Shown: positions 36,535 to 46,845, numbered from the stretch's first letter. The stretch: DNA of 64,000 nt from Polynucleobacter kasalickyi (GCF_900176405.1 NZ_FWXJ01000014.1:1-64000), one strand, 5' to 3'. Numbers and translations are program-made. The notes: generated by a model not told the origin, from the letters alone.

Positions 36535-37006
36535 GGTTGTTAAATCACTTTTTTATCATTATTGTGAAACATTGGACTTGGTTTCAGACTTGGTGTTAGA
36601 TTCACTGGGCAAAGAAACTGTACCATCATAGTTCAACTGCATATTCTTGGTGTTGTATTTTTTTTGAATAACCAATCATGAGCAAGAAAAATGGTAAAGG
36701 TGAGGAGATCATTTATTGAATAGCTTATTCATCTAAAAAATATTGTAACTATGCCTTCAACAAATGAAAAAATATCATTTTTATGTAAACTTTACATTAA
36801 CAACAGCTTCCAAGTCTCTTAGCAATGCTCACCCCGGAGGGTTTTTTATCACCAAATCAAGATGTGATGATTGCGGATAAAAAGCATCGATGACATTCTT
36901 TTCGTTTTGAGATTTGCTCATTTATTAGATACATTTAGAGGACTAGCTCAATGGATGAGCCCGCTCTTTTTTATACTAAAGCTACCTAATGAATAGAGGA
37001 GAAATC
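36535..37006. other. Intergenic region with a possible tiny frame
   Basis: About 470 bases between divergent genes. On the minus strand, just upstream of the lipoprotein gene, a short open frame ends in MQLNYDGTVSLPSESN plus a Ser/Thr-rich tail (about 36555-36640), which could be a gene end or chance. Just before 37007, GCTCAATGGATGAGC forms a small hairpin followed by a T-run (36948-36973). Confidence 0.35.
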
Positions 37007-37369
37007 ATGCGTGACTATACATTTTTGAACGGTGCTCGTTTTTCTATAAATAACTTATTTCGTAGCTTACGATTTGATATTGATCGTCTTGACTTAAGTT
37101 GGGTTGATAGCGATAAACCAGACTTTACCAGAGGTCTTCGTATCGTTGATCACATTGAGATCAATACAATCACTGTGGATGGTGAGGATGCTGATAATCT
37201 CATTTATAGTCTAACTTTCCTTTTTGGGAAGGAGGACGGTTATGAGGCCTTTAGGGTAGCTATGGATGCGTATTTGATTGTTGCCTTAGAAAAGAAAGAA
37301 TTTTTGGTGTCTAAGCAAACTAAGAATCCTGAGGGAAACTCTGAGTCCTCGGAGGCTTTTATCCACTGA
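37007..37369 (+). CDS. Hypothetical protein, 120 residues
   Basis: The start at 37007 is chosen because GAGGAGAA lies six bases upstream; an ATG at 36989 would add six residues and has no such site. The protein is soluble and acidic, with a beta-rich centre (IDHIEINTITVDGED) and no known motif. It precedes the HD-domain gene by about 60 bp on the same strand, so the two may be co-transcribed. Confidence 0.6.
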   Translation: MRDYTFLNGARFSINNLFRSLRFDIDRLDLSWVDSDKPDFTRGLRIVDHIEINTITVDGEDADNLIYSLTFLFGKEDGYEAFRVAMDAYLIVALEKKEFLVSKQTKNPEGNSESSEAFIH

Positions 37370-37428
37370 CTTAGTTGAGTAGCAGCTCAAGAGTAAAATA
37401 AAAAGACTTCATTCAGGGATATTCAACG

Positions 37429-37917
37429 ATGGACTTTGATCGTTCAGGATTAGTTGCTTTAATCAAACGTGAATTTAAGCTCAATTGGCATGGTGTCCAT
37501 GGTGCGAATCATTGGGCGCGTGTCTTGCATCACGGCAAAACAATCGGCACAATACGTAAGGCGGATTTGTTGGTGATTGAACTATTTGGCTTCCTACATG
37601 ATAGTTGTCGTTTCGATGAACATCGAGATCTTTTACACGGTAAGCGTGCTGCAGAATTTGCTCACGGGATCCAGGGGACTTTCTTTCAGTTAACCCCAAA
37701 GCAACTCGACACTCTTTGTTATGCCATGAAACATCATTCGGGTGGAGAGGTGTCAACCAATAAAACGATTCAAACCTGTTGGGATGCTGATCGATTAGAT
37801 TTGGGACGAGTCAGAATCATTCCATCTCCACAATATCTGTCGAAACAAGCCGCTCTTTTGATTGATACTGCCTATGACTGGAGCATTCAAGTACCAAGAA
37901 AGCATCATGTCAGATGA
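37429..37917 (+). CDS. HD-domain phosphohydrolase-like protein
   Basis: A 162-residue HD-superfamily protein. The metal ligands are visible as H in GVHGANHW, the HD pair in GFLHDSCR, and an Asp in CWDADRLDLGR. The family hydrolyses phosphate esters of nucleotides or other small compounds; the substrate here is unknown. The last bases overlap the start of the next gene, a small membrane protein, by 11 bases. Confidence 0.85.
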   Translation: MDFDRSGLVALIKREFKLNWHGVHGANHWARVLHHGKTIGTIRKADLLVIELFGFLHDSCRFDEHRDLLHGKRAAEFAHGIQGTFFQLTPKQLDTLCYAMKHHSGGEVSTNKTIQTCWDADRLDLGRVRIIPSPQYLSKQAALLIDTAYDWSIQVPRKHHVR

Positions 37918-38353
37918 AATGGATGAAAATGGTCCTGATAGTCTTTTAGGCACCATTATTAAAGCCCTGATATTGGTAGCAATCTGGCCTTATCTTTTAG
38001 TAGTACTAGGTATTTTCATGGCTTATCTGCTCGGTTCAGTAGCCCTTTCTTGGATTGGAGCACATTGGCTACTTACTTTAGAAGTTTTATTTGGAATTGT
38101 AGTGATCTATGGCGTCTTTCGACGCTCTCTTATTCCGAAAGTCTGGAAATTAGTATTTGGAAAAGTACACGTAACTCCCGCAGACAATAAAGTTGCAAGT
38201 ATTTTAGATTTTCCGGAGCGAAAATTTATCCCATCAACGAATCTTTATTGCTATCAGTGCATTAAAAAACTTAGCATACAGTCATTTGAGATTGCAGGTA
38301 AATATTACTGTAAAGACTGTAGTGAAAAGACGGCACTACGGAATCACTCATGA
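37907..38353 (+). CDS. Membrane protein with a C-terminal zinc ribbon
   Basis: A 148-residue protein, start set at 37907 (MSDEMDEN), overlapping the HD gene. Two hydrophobic segments (about residues 15-40 and 45-72) are probable membrane helices. The C-terminal cytoplasmic part carries two CxxC pairs, CYQC and CKDC, separated by about 18 residues, as in a zinc ribbon. It may be a membrane-anchored adaptor or partner of the HD protein, but there is no direct evidence. Confidence 0.65.
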   Translation: MSDEMDENGPDSLLGTIIKALILVAIWPYLLVVLGIFMAYLLGSVALSWIGAHWLLTLEVLFGIVVIYGVFRRSLIPKVWKLVFGKVHVTPADNKVASILDFPERKFIPSTNLYCYQCIKKLSIQSFEIAGKYYCKDCSEKTALRNHS

Positions 38354-38507
38354 AAGCAATGATTCACTCGAAATTAAGGTAGACTATTTCCTAGGAGACG
38401 GACAGACCAAGTTACAGCAGATGAAATAAATATCGGCGTTACTTGAGAACTGCTCATGAGATGAACAACGAGATTAATGAAGAAGACAAATTAACAAAGG
38501 ATTTGCC

Positions 38508-40124
38508 ATGGAAAGACGAGATTTTCTAAAAGGGGCGAGTGCTGCTGCTCTTTATGTTAATGCACCAAGTGATTTAATGATTTCTTCCGCATCCGCCAAG
38601 CCATTGTCTGACAAAAATTGGGATCATGGCCAGGTGCGACATATTCTCCCTACGGTCAGTGACTCTGAAATTCTCATTAAACTCTCTCTAAATCAAGCCC
38701 AGAAAAATCCTCCCATTTTACGCATTGGTAATCAGGTAGTGTTCGGCAAAATGACGGATACGCAGGGGGAGTTTTGGCAGTTTTTTGCGAAGAATTTAAA
38801 GCCCGCTCAAACTTATCAAATGAGTCTCAAAAGCCAACAAGGTGCACAATTATGTCAGCCGTGGGATTTAATGACGTTCCCTGCGAAGGACGCTAATCCT
38901 GGTCAATTCAAAGCATTATTTATCTCTTGTGTCGGCGGACATGAAGCGGCTGGATTTTTACCCAATGAAGTTAGAAATCGCCTCCTTCGACGTGCACTGA
39001 GTTTTAAACCACAAGCAACTATTGTGAATGGTGACCATGTTTATTGGGATTTACTTTCTCCGAGTACTTCGAAGGTCAGGTATGGTGGCAATACGGAACG
39101 GTCCATCAAGATTGCTGGAACATTCGATCGTGCTGGCCTAGTTCTCGGCGCAGATAATGAGACAGTTCTGAAGAAAGCTGTAGGCCCACAAATTGCTTCT
39201 GTTTACGGGGCTGATTTTAGGTCTACTCCCGTATTTTTCCTGCAAGACGATCATGACTATTTTGATAATGATGATGCCTTTGATGAAATCATTACCTTTC
39301 CACCGTCTTATTTTATGTTGCAGTTAGCTCGCGCAACACAGTCCATGTATTACCCAGAATTCTTAGCCGATTCGAATCGTCCTAAAGGCCTTCCTTATTC
39401 GTATGCTGCCGATCGACCTAGCGGTGTATCAGAAAGTTTTGGCACGATCCGCTTTGGTAATTTGGCAGAAATTCTTTTGTATGACGTAAGAAGAACTGCA
39501 ACTTTAGCAGGACCATCAGCAGTGTGTGTTGATCTCGAAGTAGAAAAATGGTTAGTCAATCGCACGAAAAGTAATGATGTGCAAAACTTGATTCATTGTC
39601 CCTCTAATCCTCCCGGTTGGTCCGCTGGTAAGTGGGGCGAATTTTATCCCGACGTTCTGGGTGACGATAAAAAACTCAGTATTGTGACGCCAAAACCCTA
39701 CTGGCAGCCAGGATGGTTAAAACAGCATGATCGTTTGATGAATGCACTTTCTGGTAATCAAGCAAGAACTCCTCTGGTGATTAGTGGTGATATGCATTCT
39801 ATTGCTCTTGGCTCAATGCAACGTACTAATAATTTTGATCTGAGTAAGAATCCCATTAACGTGGCACTCTCCGGCACCGGTGGTACTTATCCAGGTGGCT
39901 GGCCATCGCAAGGTTGGCGTAAAACACCAGCGCTTCCATCTCAAGTGCTCGATTTTTCTGAAGAGATTAAACCGATTGAGCAGCATGGTTTTACCTTAGT
40001 AGACTTTACGAAAGACAAGATGGTGCTGAGTTTCTTTAAGTGGGATGTGAATACACAATCTGTTGAGGAGATTGATACCTTAATGCCGTTTCATGTGAAG
40101 GAATTACCGAGAGCACAGGGTTAG
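38508..40124 (+). CDS. Tat-exported PhoD-like phosphatase
   Basis: A 538-residue metallophosphoesterase of the PhoD-like type. The N-terminus has a twin-arginine signal (RRDFLKG followed by an Ala-rich stretch), so it is exported folded to the periplasm. Metal-binding motifs are visible: VNGDHVYWD, QDDHDYFDND and SGDMHS. PhoD-type enzymes release phosphate from phosphate esters or diesters under phosphate shortage (family knowledge). AAGGA lies before the ATG. It is a single gene between the HD/membrane pair and the NACHT protein, which converges on it. Confidence 0.87.
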   Translation: MERRDFLKGASAAALYVNAPSDLMISSASAKPLSDKNWDHGQVRHILPTVSDSEILIKLSLNQAQKNPPILRIGNQVVFGKMTDTQGEFWQFFAKNLKPAQTYQMSLKSQQGAQLCQPWDLMTFPAKDANPGQFKALFISCVGGHEAAGFLPNEVRNRLLRRALSFKPQATIVNGDHVYWDLLSPSTSKVRYGGNTERSIKIAGTFDRAGLVLGADNETVLKKAVGPQIASVYGADFRSTPVFFLQDDHDYFDNDDAFDEIITFPPSYFMLQLARATQSMYYPEFLADSNRPKGLPYSYAADRPSGVSESFGTIRFGNLAEILLYDVRRTATLAGPSAVCVDLEVEKWLVNRTKSNDVQNLIHCPSNPPGWSAGKWGEFYPDVLGDDKKLSIVTPKPYWQPGWLKQHDRLMNALSGNQARTPLVISGDMHSIALGSMQRTNNFDLSKNPINVALSGTGGTYPGGWPSQGWRKTPALPSQVLDFSEEIKPIEQHGFTLVDFTKDKMVLSFFKWDVNTQSVEEIDTLMPFHVKELPRAQG

Positions 40125-40238
40125 TTTTAGAAGGTAAGTTCATAAGCTAAATAAAGAAAGTCTTTTTTAGGGTTATTTTTGATGGATAAAAATGACTCAC
40201 TAAGACCAACAGTTACTTAAGGTTGGAGTGAAAACTTG

Positions 40239-43200
40239 TTATGAATTGAAGGATAGCTCCAAAGTGTTTTTGACTGATTTCGGCCAACTAATATCGAGCA
40301 CCTTCACAGAAACATAGTTTTGACAGTCTCTAGTGATATGTTGATGAAGCCTCGATTCTAGCTCAGTAGGAGTTGATGCTTTTCTCCCATCATCCCTTGC
40401 TGCTGGCTGTTCCGTGCCTCCTACCCACAAGATCAAGTAAACTCCATACCCCTGCGTTTCCCTAGGTGTTGTATAAAGGGGAATCAGTTGAGTTTGAGCA
40501 GATGACCAGAGTTCAGAGTGCCATTCACCTTTGATCTCGATGGGTAAATAGTATTGATTTTGATAAGAAACACGTATGTCGGCACGCTTGTCATTCACAT
40601 AATCGACTTCTGGCTGACATTCAATACCCATTTGAGTAAGATGATTTCTTAGCAGTGTAAGAAGTGCATCGCGACAGCTGTTCTCAGTCTTGTGTTTGTT
40701 TACTTTACCTTCAGTCCAAAATTGTCGATAGATATCAGAATTACTTGTTCTTATTTCTGTTGCAATTTGGTCTAAGGTATTCATCACGATAGCTTGTAAA
40801 TCCGAGGGATTGACTGGAGATTGATTTCTTAGTATTTTTACAACATCAGTAACCTTAGGGTGGCTAAAACTGTTTTCACGTAATCTTTGTAAGAGGTCTT
40901 GCTTACTAATTAGAAGATGTCGCTTAATCTTACCAAGTGATGGAAGTTCTAAGAGACGATTGATTTCTTCTAGACTTTCAGTTGTTCCTATTGCGGTGAG
41001 TTTTCCGATTAGATTTCTGATGTGATCACCCAAATTCATCGCTTGACTGACAAATCCGCCACCTACTGGCCAATCAAATTCTGCGAACGGTGTCTGAATT
41101 TCGATAAGCTTTCCAAGTGTGAATGAACTCATAGTTAGGTCTATTGGTAAAACACCAAAATTGTTACCGATGAAGTCAGATAGGTGTTCTATGCGCTGCC
41201 AGGAATGACCTACGAAATCCCAAAGCTTTTTTTCATACTCGACTGGGTCAATAAATGTGCCTGTGAGTAGGAAGTAAACTCGCTGATTAGAATCTAGGGA
41301 CTTGAGTTTCACCTTATGTTCAATAATACCTAAAAGTTCAGGTATTGAATACTTAAGTGCTACTCTCAGCAGAGATCGTAATTGAGCGAGTTGTGAGGTT
41401 TTATTTCGAGTTGGAAAGCCTCGAAGTAAGGCAGGGAGACATAATCGAGCTAGTGGTAAGTATGCAGCATCTTCTTCTAGCGCATGTAGACCATTGATAT
41501 AGTCTTTTTTTGCTTTGAAACTTGCAATTGAGTAGGTAATAAAGATTTTTGCTACTAATTCAGGTTTGGTTTTAAGTAAATATAAGAACCAATCTTCCGT
41601 CGTTTCAGACCCATTTGTTAAATAAAAGCAAACCACCTTTTCTAAAGTAGTGCTATCAATTAATTCAATATTAGATGGATTCTCTGTCCAAAGTATTTCG
41701 ATTCCAAGTAGGCAAGCCTCCCTAATCAAATAGGATTCCTGTCTGAGAAAGAGTTTGATGATGTCATCCACTGTCGGAATGTCCTTGCGCAAGAGGCAGG
41801 ACTGCATACCTTCTTTCGTTGCCTTAAATACCTCTTCATAGTTATCGCAGTAATTTTTGAAGCGATCTAATGGAGTATCACCTCTTGTGTCTGAATATCT
41901 ATTTTGCCAAACATTAGCTAGAGCATTCATCTGAGCTGGTTGTGCCATACCTTGACGAATCTCTGAAATTTTTAAAGATAGTTCCTCACATCGTTTCTTT
42001 TTAAGCTCGACTTGTTCAATTTGTCTATTTTGATTAGAATAAATTTGCGCTTTATATCCCTCAGATAATTCACATACTAAAAGAGTTTTAAGCCAACCTC
42101 GCCTGACCGAATCATTAGTTACTATAGCAAATAGCATTTCAATCGTCAGTCCACTCTGGTTGGACCAAAGTGTACGAGTGGCCTTGGCCAAATGCTCTTT
42201 TGCAATAACTTGATTCTTAGTAAGGCTGATTTGCTGAAAATGCCATAGTCCAATATCTGAAGGGGCTGGAATGCCTTGAAGTACTTGTGAGTCGTTGAAG
42301 ATCGCATTGAGCGGTTCGGGATTATCTTCGTTTCGATCATAGCAAATACCAAGTAGTCCTTTGTACCGTTCTGGGCGAATTTTCAGCCACTCTGTAATTT
42401 GCTTACGAAATTCTGGTTCGTGCAGTCGACCACCATATTCATCGGTACCTAAGTGTAACCAGGTAAAAAGCTCTAAGTTAGAAATTTTGTCCCCATGCGC
42501 CTCAACTCCTCGAGCTATTAATGAAGTAAGCATCCGTGAAAGATGAAAATTTTTCCAGTTGATGAGCTGTAAATCACTTCGCTTAGATAGTTGATTGAGC
42601 AAGATAGGTAGTTCTGCAATAGGGACCTTTTTTGGAAAATCGTATACCCAAAAGTGCTGGTAAGTACCCATAAAATGCCTTTGAGGGCTTTGTAAATACG
42701 GCAATACATCCACTGATGTAAGAGATTTGGGGAATAGTTCGTTCAGCAAAACACCTATTAATTCTTCATTTGCGTTAGGAACTTTTCTCTCGTTCAACCC
42801 ATCAAGAAATTCGATTATTTCGCTAGTAGTTATTCCTGATATCAGCCAAGCTTCTAGCGCTAGTTTTCTAACACGCTCCCACCTACTGCCATCTGCGGCT
42901 ATGTTTTTGAGCTCGGTATTTAATTTGGCTTTGGAAGCCGACAATTTAAGAATTTTAAGGATGAAAACAAGGTAGGTCTGAGTAGCGTCATCTCGATTGG
43001 TATTTTGTAGGGTAATCAAATATTCATTTTTTAACTCGGGCTGGAAGAGGGGGGCTAGATCTCTATAATCTCTTACATGCCAAATAATGGATGGATTATT
43101 TTGAATCTGGATTTGAAGCTCTTGCAGGATTTGCTTTTTACTAGTTACATCCATCGGATAGAGGTCGCTGCACAGCAAGACTGTTAGAGGATCGTTTTTG

Positions 43201-44282
43201 ATTAGCCATTGCCTTGCTTTCAAGCTTTTTAAAGCCAGCCACCCATATAGTCCACGAAGATTAGTAACTGCTTTACCATCAAATCCTAAAATCAGATTGA
43301 GTACACGTTGTATCGGTAGTCCATGCTTGTCGATCTGATCCCCTAACCATTGGGCGGCAAGGTACTCAGCTACACTTCGATGAATAGGCTCTAGTCGTTC
43401 TTCGTTTGAGGATGCTGGTACAAAGAGCGTTGTATCTAATACAGAAGAATCATGATTGTTCGAGTTGATTTGAAGAGCACTAAGTTCAATGAATAGCTCA
43501 TTTTGAGCAGTGGGATCGAGAGCGATACCGGATTTGTCACCGAGTAGCAAAATGGCAAAGAGAAATCCTGCAGAATTGATAAGGTCTTCTTGAGAAACTT
43601 GTTGAAAACGATTTCTATCACGGTGCTTCTTATTTCCTTCCTGAACAAAAGTATTACAACCTAGTTGATATGCCTCTTCCCGGTTGTTAGGCCAAGAAGT
43701 TCCTTCCAGAGCCTTAACTGTTAGTTGAAGTGTTTGTGGGTTACTCAACAACGCACTGATGCCTTGTTTTTGGGCCTGTGCGATGAGTTCTTCCGAGTCG
43801 GTTCTATTAAAGTTTTCCGCTAGTAGGTACTTGATGTCTACTTCTTTTAGAGGTGTAAGTGTATAAATACCTAGCTGCCCATCTGGAGATGCTCCGATGA
43901 TTTCATCTTGATCGGAGAGGCCGTGCCAATCTGCTGCTCGACAAGCAATACGAAAGGCAGGGAAACCCAGTCTCTTCAGCCTGGATCGAACCTGATATAA
44001 AATGGTTTGATTGGTACTGCTTGCGCGTGCCTCATCTAAACCGTCTAAGAATAAACAGTGATTTTTCCATTCATCTTCAATTTCGACTGAAATGAACTCA
44101 GTAATTGACAAATGCAAACCATTATTTGCCTTTGCCTCCATTTCAAATACTTTACTTTTTCCCGCTCCTGGCTCTCCTAGCAATACCCATGCTGGAACAG
44201 ATCGCAAGGTTTCTAATTGAACCGGATCATTATCTAGTGAGTCATCAGTTATTTTTTTGACGAATCGAGTGACAAATTTCAT
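40239..44282 (-). CDS. NACHT-type NTPase with C-terminal PD-(D/E)XK nuclease
   Basis: A 1347-residue protein. Near the N-terminus lie the Walker A motif LLGEPGAGKSK (about residue 33) and the Walker B CLFLDGLDEAR (about 75), the NACHT/STAND pattern. The long middle (about 200-1150) is helical and repeat-like, as in STAND sensor regions. The C-terminus (about 1190-1300) carries KRADIRVSY and LPIEIKGEWH, a D...ExK nuclease signature followed by a helix with a Gln (SAQTQL). A sensor NTPase with a nuclease effector is typical of anti-phage STAND proteins, although known Avs proteins carry the effector at the N-terminus. The start codon directly follows the stop of the AAA_14/DUF4143 gene. Function is inferred. 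Confidence 0.8.
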   Translation of the reverse strand: MKFVTRFVKKITDDSLDNDPVQLETLRSVPAWVLLGEPGAGKSKVFEMEAKANNGLHLSITEFISVEIEDEWKNHCLFLDGLDEARASSTNQTILYQVRSRLKRLGFPAFRIACRAADWHGLSDQDEIIGASPDGQLGIYTLTPLKEVDIKYLLAENFNRTDSEELIAQAQKQGISALLSNPQTLQLTVKALEGTSWPNNREEAYQLGCNTFVQEGNKKHRDRNRFQQVSQEDLINSAGFLFAILLLGDKSGIALDPTAQNELFIELSALQINSNNHDSSVLDTTLFVPASSNEERLEPIHRSVAEYLAAQWLGDQIDKHGLPIQRVLNLILGFDGKAVTNLRGLYGWLALKSLKARQWLIKNDPLTVLLCSDLYPMDVTSKKQILQELQIQIQNNPSIIWHVRDYRDLAPLFQPELKNEYLITLQNTNRDDATQTYLVFILKILKLSASKAKLNTELKNIAADGSRWERVRKLALEAWLISGITTSEIIEFLDGLNERKVPNANEELIGVLLNELFPKSLTSVDVLPYLQSPQRHFMGTYQHFWVYDFPKKVPIAELPILLNQLSKRSDLQLINWKNFHLSRMLTSLIARGVEAHGDKISNLELFTWLHLGTDEYGGRLHEPEFRKQITEWLKIRPERYKGLLGICYDRNEDNPEPLNAIFNDSQVLQGIPAPSDIGLWHFQQISLTKNQVIAKEHLAKATRTLWSNQSGLTIEMLFAIVTNDSVRRGWLKTLLVCELSEGYKAQIYSNQNRQIEQVELKKKRCEELSLKISEIRQGMAQPAQMNALANVWQNRYSDTRGDTPLDRFKNYCDNYEEVFKATKEGMQSCLLRKDIPTVDDIIKLFLRQESYLIREACLLGIEILWTENPSNIELIDSTTLEKVVCFYLTNGSETTEDWFLYLLKTKPELVAKIFITYSIASFKAKKDYINGLHALEEDAAYLPLARLCLPALLRGFPTRNKTSQLAQLRSLLRVALKYSIPELLGIIEHKVKLKSLDSNQRVYFLLTGTFIDPVEYEKKLWDFVGHSWQRIEHLSDFIGNNFGVLPIDLTMSSFTLGKLIEIQTPFAEFDWPVGGGFVSQAMNLGDHIRNLIGKLTAIGTTESLEEINRLLELPSLGKIKRHLLISKQDLLQRLRENSFSHPKVTDVVKILRNQSPVNPSDLQAIVMNTLDQIATEIRTSNSDIYRQFWTEGKVNKHKTENSCRDALLTLLRNHLTQMGIECQPEVDYVNDKRADIRVSYQNQYYLPIEIKGEWHSELWSSAQTQLIPLYTTPRETQGYGVYLILWVGGTEQPAARDDGRKASTPTELESRLHQHITRDCQNYVSVKVLDISWPKSVKNTLELSFNS

Positions 44283-45539
44283 TTATTTGAACCATTTTTC
44301 AATCGGTTCTAGAAGGAAGTCAGATAAAGTAACTCCGTCCGCTCCTACTACCATTGTTGTAACATTTTTGAACTTTTCAGCAAAAACTTGTATTCCTTTT
44401 GGTGCTGCATAATCCTCACTACTCTTCACTTCGATGGCGAGTAATTGTTCTCCTGATGTAAGGACAAAATCCACTTCGTCAGGACTATCTCGCCAATAAT
44501 ATAGACTCGTATTATCGGGTTTGTTGTTGATAAGGTGAGTTCCGACTGCGCTTTCTACCAAGCGTCCCCAGTAAGTTCGGTCGTTTTTTGCTTGCTCAAA
44601 GGTATATTTTGACTGGGCTGAGACAAGTGCATTGTTATGCACATTGAATTTAGGAGCGGACGCTCTTCGACGTAACTCTTGGCCCGCATACTTTTGTAGT
44701 CCTGTTAATAAACCTGCTTGTGATAGAAGTTCAAGATAGTGAGCTAATGTGACAGTGTTGCCTGCATCTTGAAGTTGTCCAAGGACCTTGTTTAGCGAAA
44801 CGAGTTGACCTGAGTAGGCTCCTGCACCTAATTCAAATAAGTTTTTGAGGAGTGCCGGCTTATCAACGCGAGTCATTTGCAGAATATCACTCTCAATGTT
44901 GGGTTTGATAAGTGCGTCACGAACGTACTGCCGCCAACGAGTTTCATCCTTTATCAGATCTGCTGAACCTGGGTATCCCCCAAAATAAATGAATTCATTT
45001 AAAGAAAAGTCGAAAGCTTCTTGCATCTCTTTATATGACCAATGTGACATGTGAATAGGTTCATATCGACCAGCGAGACTTTCGGTTAATCCTTTTTGCA
45101 TTAGCCAAGGCGATGACCCAAGAAGTACGATATGGAGTGGTAACTGCTCCGCTCGATCCGCATCCCAAAGTCCTTTCACAATTTCCGACCATCGGGGAAT
45201 TTTTTGTATTTCATCGATGGCTAGGATATGACACTTACCAGCTGGTAAAGATCGTGCCTTTGCTCTAGATTGACTCCATTGGTTAATTAGCCATTTTTCA
45301 GTTGGTCTAGACCCCAGTTCTATTTGGGTTGTAGTGGTGACATTGCTGAAAGGATCTAATTCCGTTGATACTGGCTGATCAGTGGCTACAAAAGTAGATG
45401 GCATTCCATTTAGTGCTTGCCGAACTAAAGTTGATTTCCCAATTTGACGTGGGCCTGCGATCACAATCATAAACCGTGGCGGTTCACTGAGTCGACTTTT
45501 TAGTGTGGCTAAATATTTTCGGCTGTAAAATGATTTCAT
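44283..45539 (-). CDS. AAA_14/DUF4143 ATPase
   Basis: A 418-residue protein of the archaeal-type ATPase group. The N-terminal AAA_14 domain has Walker A IAGPRQIGKSTLV (about residues 27-39) and Walker B ILAIDEIQKIPRW; the C-terminal DUF4143 domain includes YYWRDSPDEVDFVLTSG and LLAIEVKSS, again a D...ExK-like pattern. The family is widespread and poorly understood, often in mobile or defence contexts. It is the first gene of a two-gene unit with the NACHT-nuclease protein; stop and start are directly joined, which implies coupled translation. Confidence 0.87.
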   Translation of the reverse strand: MKSFYSRKYLATLKSRLSEPPRFMIVIAGPRQIGKSTLVRQALNGMPSTFVATDQPVSTELDPFSNVTTTTQIELGSRPTEKWLINQWSQSRAKARSLPAGKCHILAIDEIQKIPRWSEIVKGLWDADRAEQLPLHIVLLGSSPWLMQKGLTESLAGRYEPIHMSHWSYKEMQEAFDFSLNEFIYFGGYPGSADLIKDETRWRQYVRDALIKPNIESDILQMTRVDKPALLKNLFELGAGAYSGQLVSLNKVLGQLQDAGNTVTLAHYLELLSQAGLLTGLQKYAGQELRRRASAPKFNVHNNALVSAQSKYTFEQAKNDRTYWGRLVESAVGTHLINNKPDNTSLYYWRDSPDEVDFVLTSGEQLLAIEVKSSEDYAAPKGIQVFAEKFKNVTTMVVGADGVTLSDFLLEPIEKWFK

Positions 45540-45816
45540 ATATGTGAGTAATTTTACTCAGTATAATGCAATTTTTATGAGATTTCAAGTTAAGTTGTTG
45601 ATATTTATGTGGTTGATTCGAAACTCCTTATGCTTAAGCCACGTTAAAATAGTGCAGACTCCTAACTGTTTTCATTAAAACGTTGTACTAAGTTGGTTTA
45701 TATTTGATTGCCAAGGCTTTTTGAGTGGTCTCAATGATTTCCTCTATGGTGAGGACTTTTTTGTTTTGTGTTCTAAACAACTAATGAAGTCATCTATTTC
45801 CCTTATTACAATTCAT

Positions 45817-46580
45817 TTAATTTTTAGTATCTAGGTGGCAATTAACTAGGAAATCCATCATTTCTGTCGCATCCTTATCCAAATAAAACCGAACCATTTT
45901 TTCATTAAATAATTGGGCTTTATTTGTGGGGATGCTAAGTGCATCGATACCAGCTGACATGAGGATGCCATTCATCATCAAACGGGATGTACACTTGTTA
46001 TCATTGAAGAAAAACTTGTGCAAAGATCCAAATAGATAGAAGGCAACAGCTTTCTCGAATGGATGTTGGACTTGACATTGAAGTGCATCGAGTCCGCCAC
46101 TAAAAATACGATTCAATTCAAGTGCACCTGTTTCAGTAGCCCTTGATGTATACCGACCATGTTGACCTAGATCAACTTACGGAGTGACTTCGTCCTGTCA
46201 GTTACTTTTCCTTCCCCACGAAAGTGACCCCACTCTAGCGCTATATTACGAGCTAGAAAACTATGTAATTCAGTGAAGGTGGTTTTATCTAGTGAGAACT
46301 GCTTTGTCTTGAGCAGAGCCAAAAGGTACTTAGAGCTAGTTGCAAGATTAAGGACTTGCTCTTGTTCAGATAGTTTTCGTCCACCGACGGTAATACCATT
46401 CAGCAAAGTTTTAACTTCAGTAAAAGTGAATGGATTGCCTTCCAGAATAATTGCATCCCAAACGAACTCTGGCAGCATACGATGGAGGCGAAAGGTAACT
46501 CGCCCGATAGAGTGAATAGTCAGCTTATGAGGAACTTTTGACCTGTTCCATTGAAATCCCATTGCAGTAAAGAATCCCAT
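45817..46580 (-). pseudogene. Fic-family gene broken by a frameshift
   Basis: Two frames together give one Fic-like protein. The first (46580-46167) has the N-terminal part (GRVTFRLHRMLPEFVWDAI, LLNGITVGGRKLSEQ). After a shift near 46160 the second frame reads GQHGRYTSRATETGALELNR and continues to 45817 with the Fic region LHKFFFNDNKCTSRLMMN. The usual core is HxFxxGNKRTSR, so the second glycine and an Arg are also altered. Fic proteins transfer AMP or phosphate groups and often act as toxins. With a broken frame and altered motif it is most likely inactive. The flanking 45540-45816 holds nothing recognisable. Confidence 0.7.
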
Positions 46581-46749
46581 CTGTTTTCTAGACCCAAATT
46601 ATGAATCACCTCGGATTAAATGATTCAAAGAATCTATTGTAGAAAAACTCAAAACCCATCATAAAACTAAGGTTAAACCTTAAAAGCTAAATGTTTGACC
46701 TTTTCAACTTTGTAGGATTTACGAAAATACTTTTGTGCTCTCCTAAAAC

Positions 46750-46815
46750 AAATGGGTTAGGACTACTTGGTCGGCGTTGAGCTCTTAGGAATACTTAGGA
46801 GCTCTCCTGCTTTTT
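46750..46815 (+). repeat. 66-bp dispersed direct repeat, copy 1
   Basis: About 66 bases nearly identical to 54428-54493 (about 7 differences by eye), in the same orientation. The conserved core reads CGGCGTTGAGCTCTTAGG, then a GAGCTC...GAGCTC hairpin followed by CTGCTTTTT. The hairpin plus T-run resembles an intrinsic terminator, but conservation extends about 25 bases further upstream (AAATGGGTT-GGACTACT). Confidence 0.75.
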
Positions 46816-46845
46816 AAGTCGTGAAAATCTTTTCAACTTTGATAT

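Noticed and set aside
36948..36973. tRNA or small RNA gene near the short hairpin
   Set aside because: Only a 5-bp stem and T-run are present; no tRNA arms. It could be a weak terminator but supports no RNA gene call.
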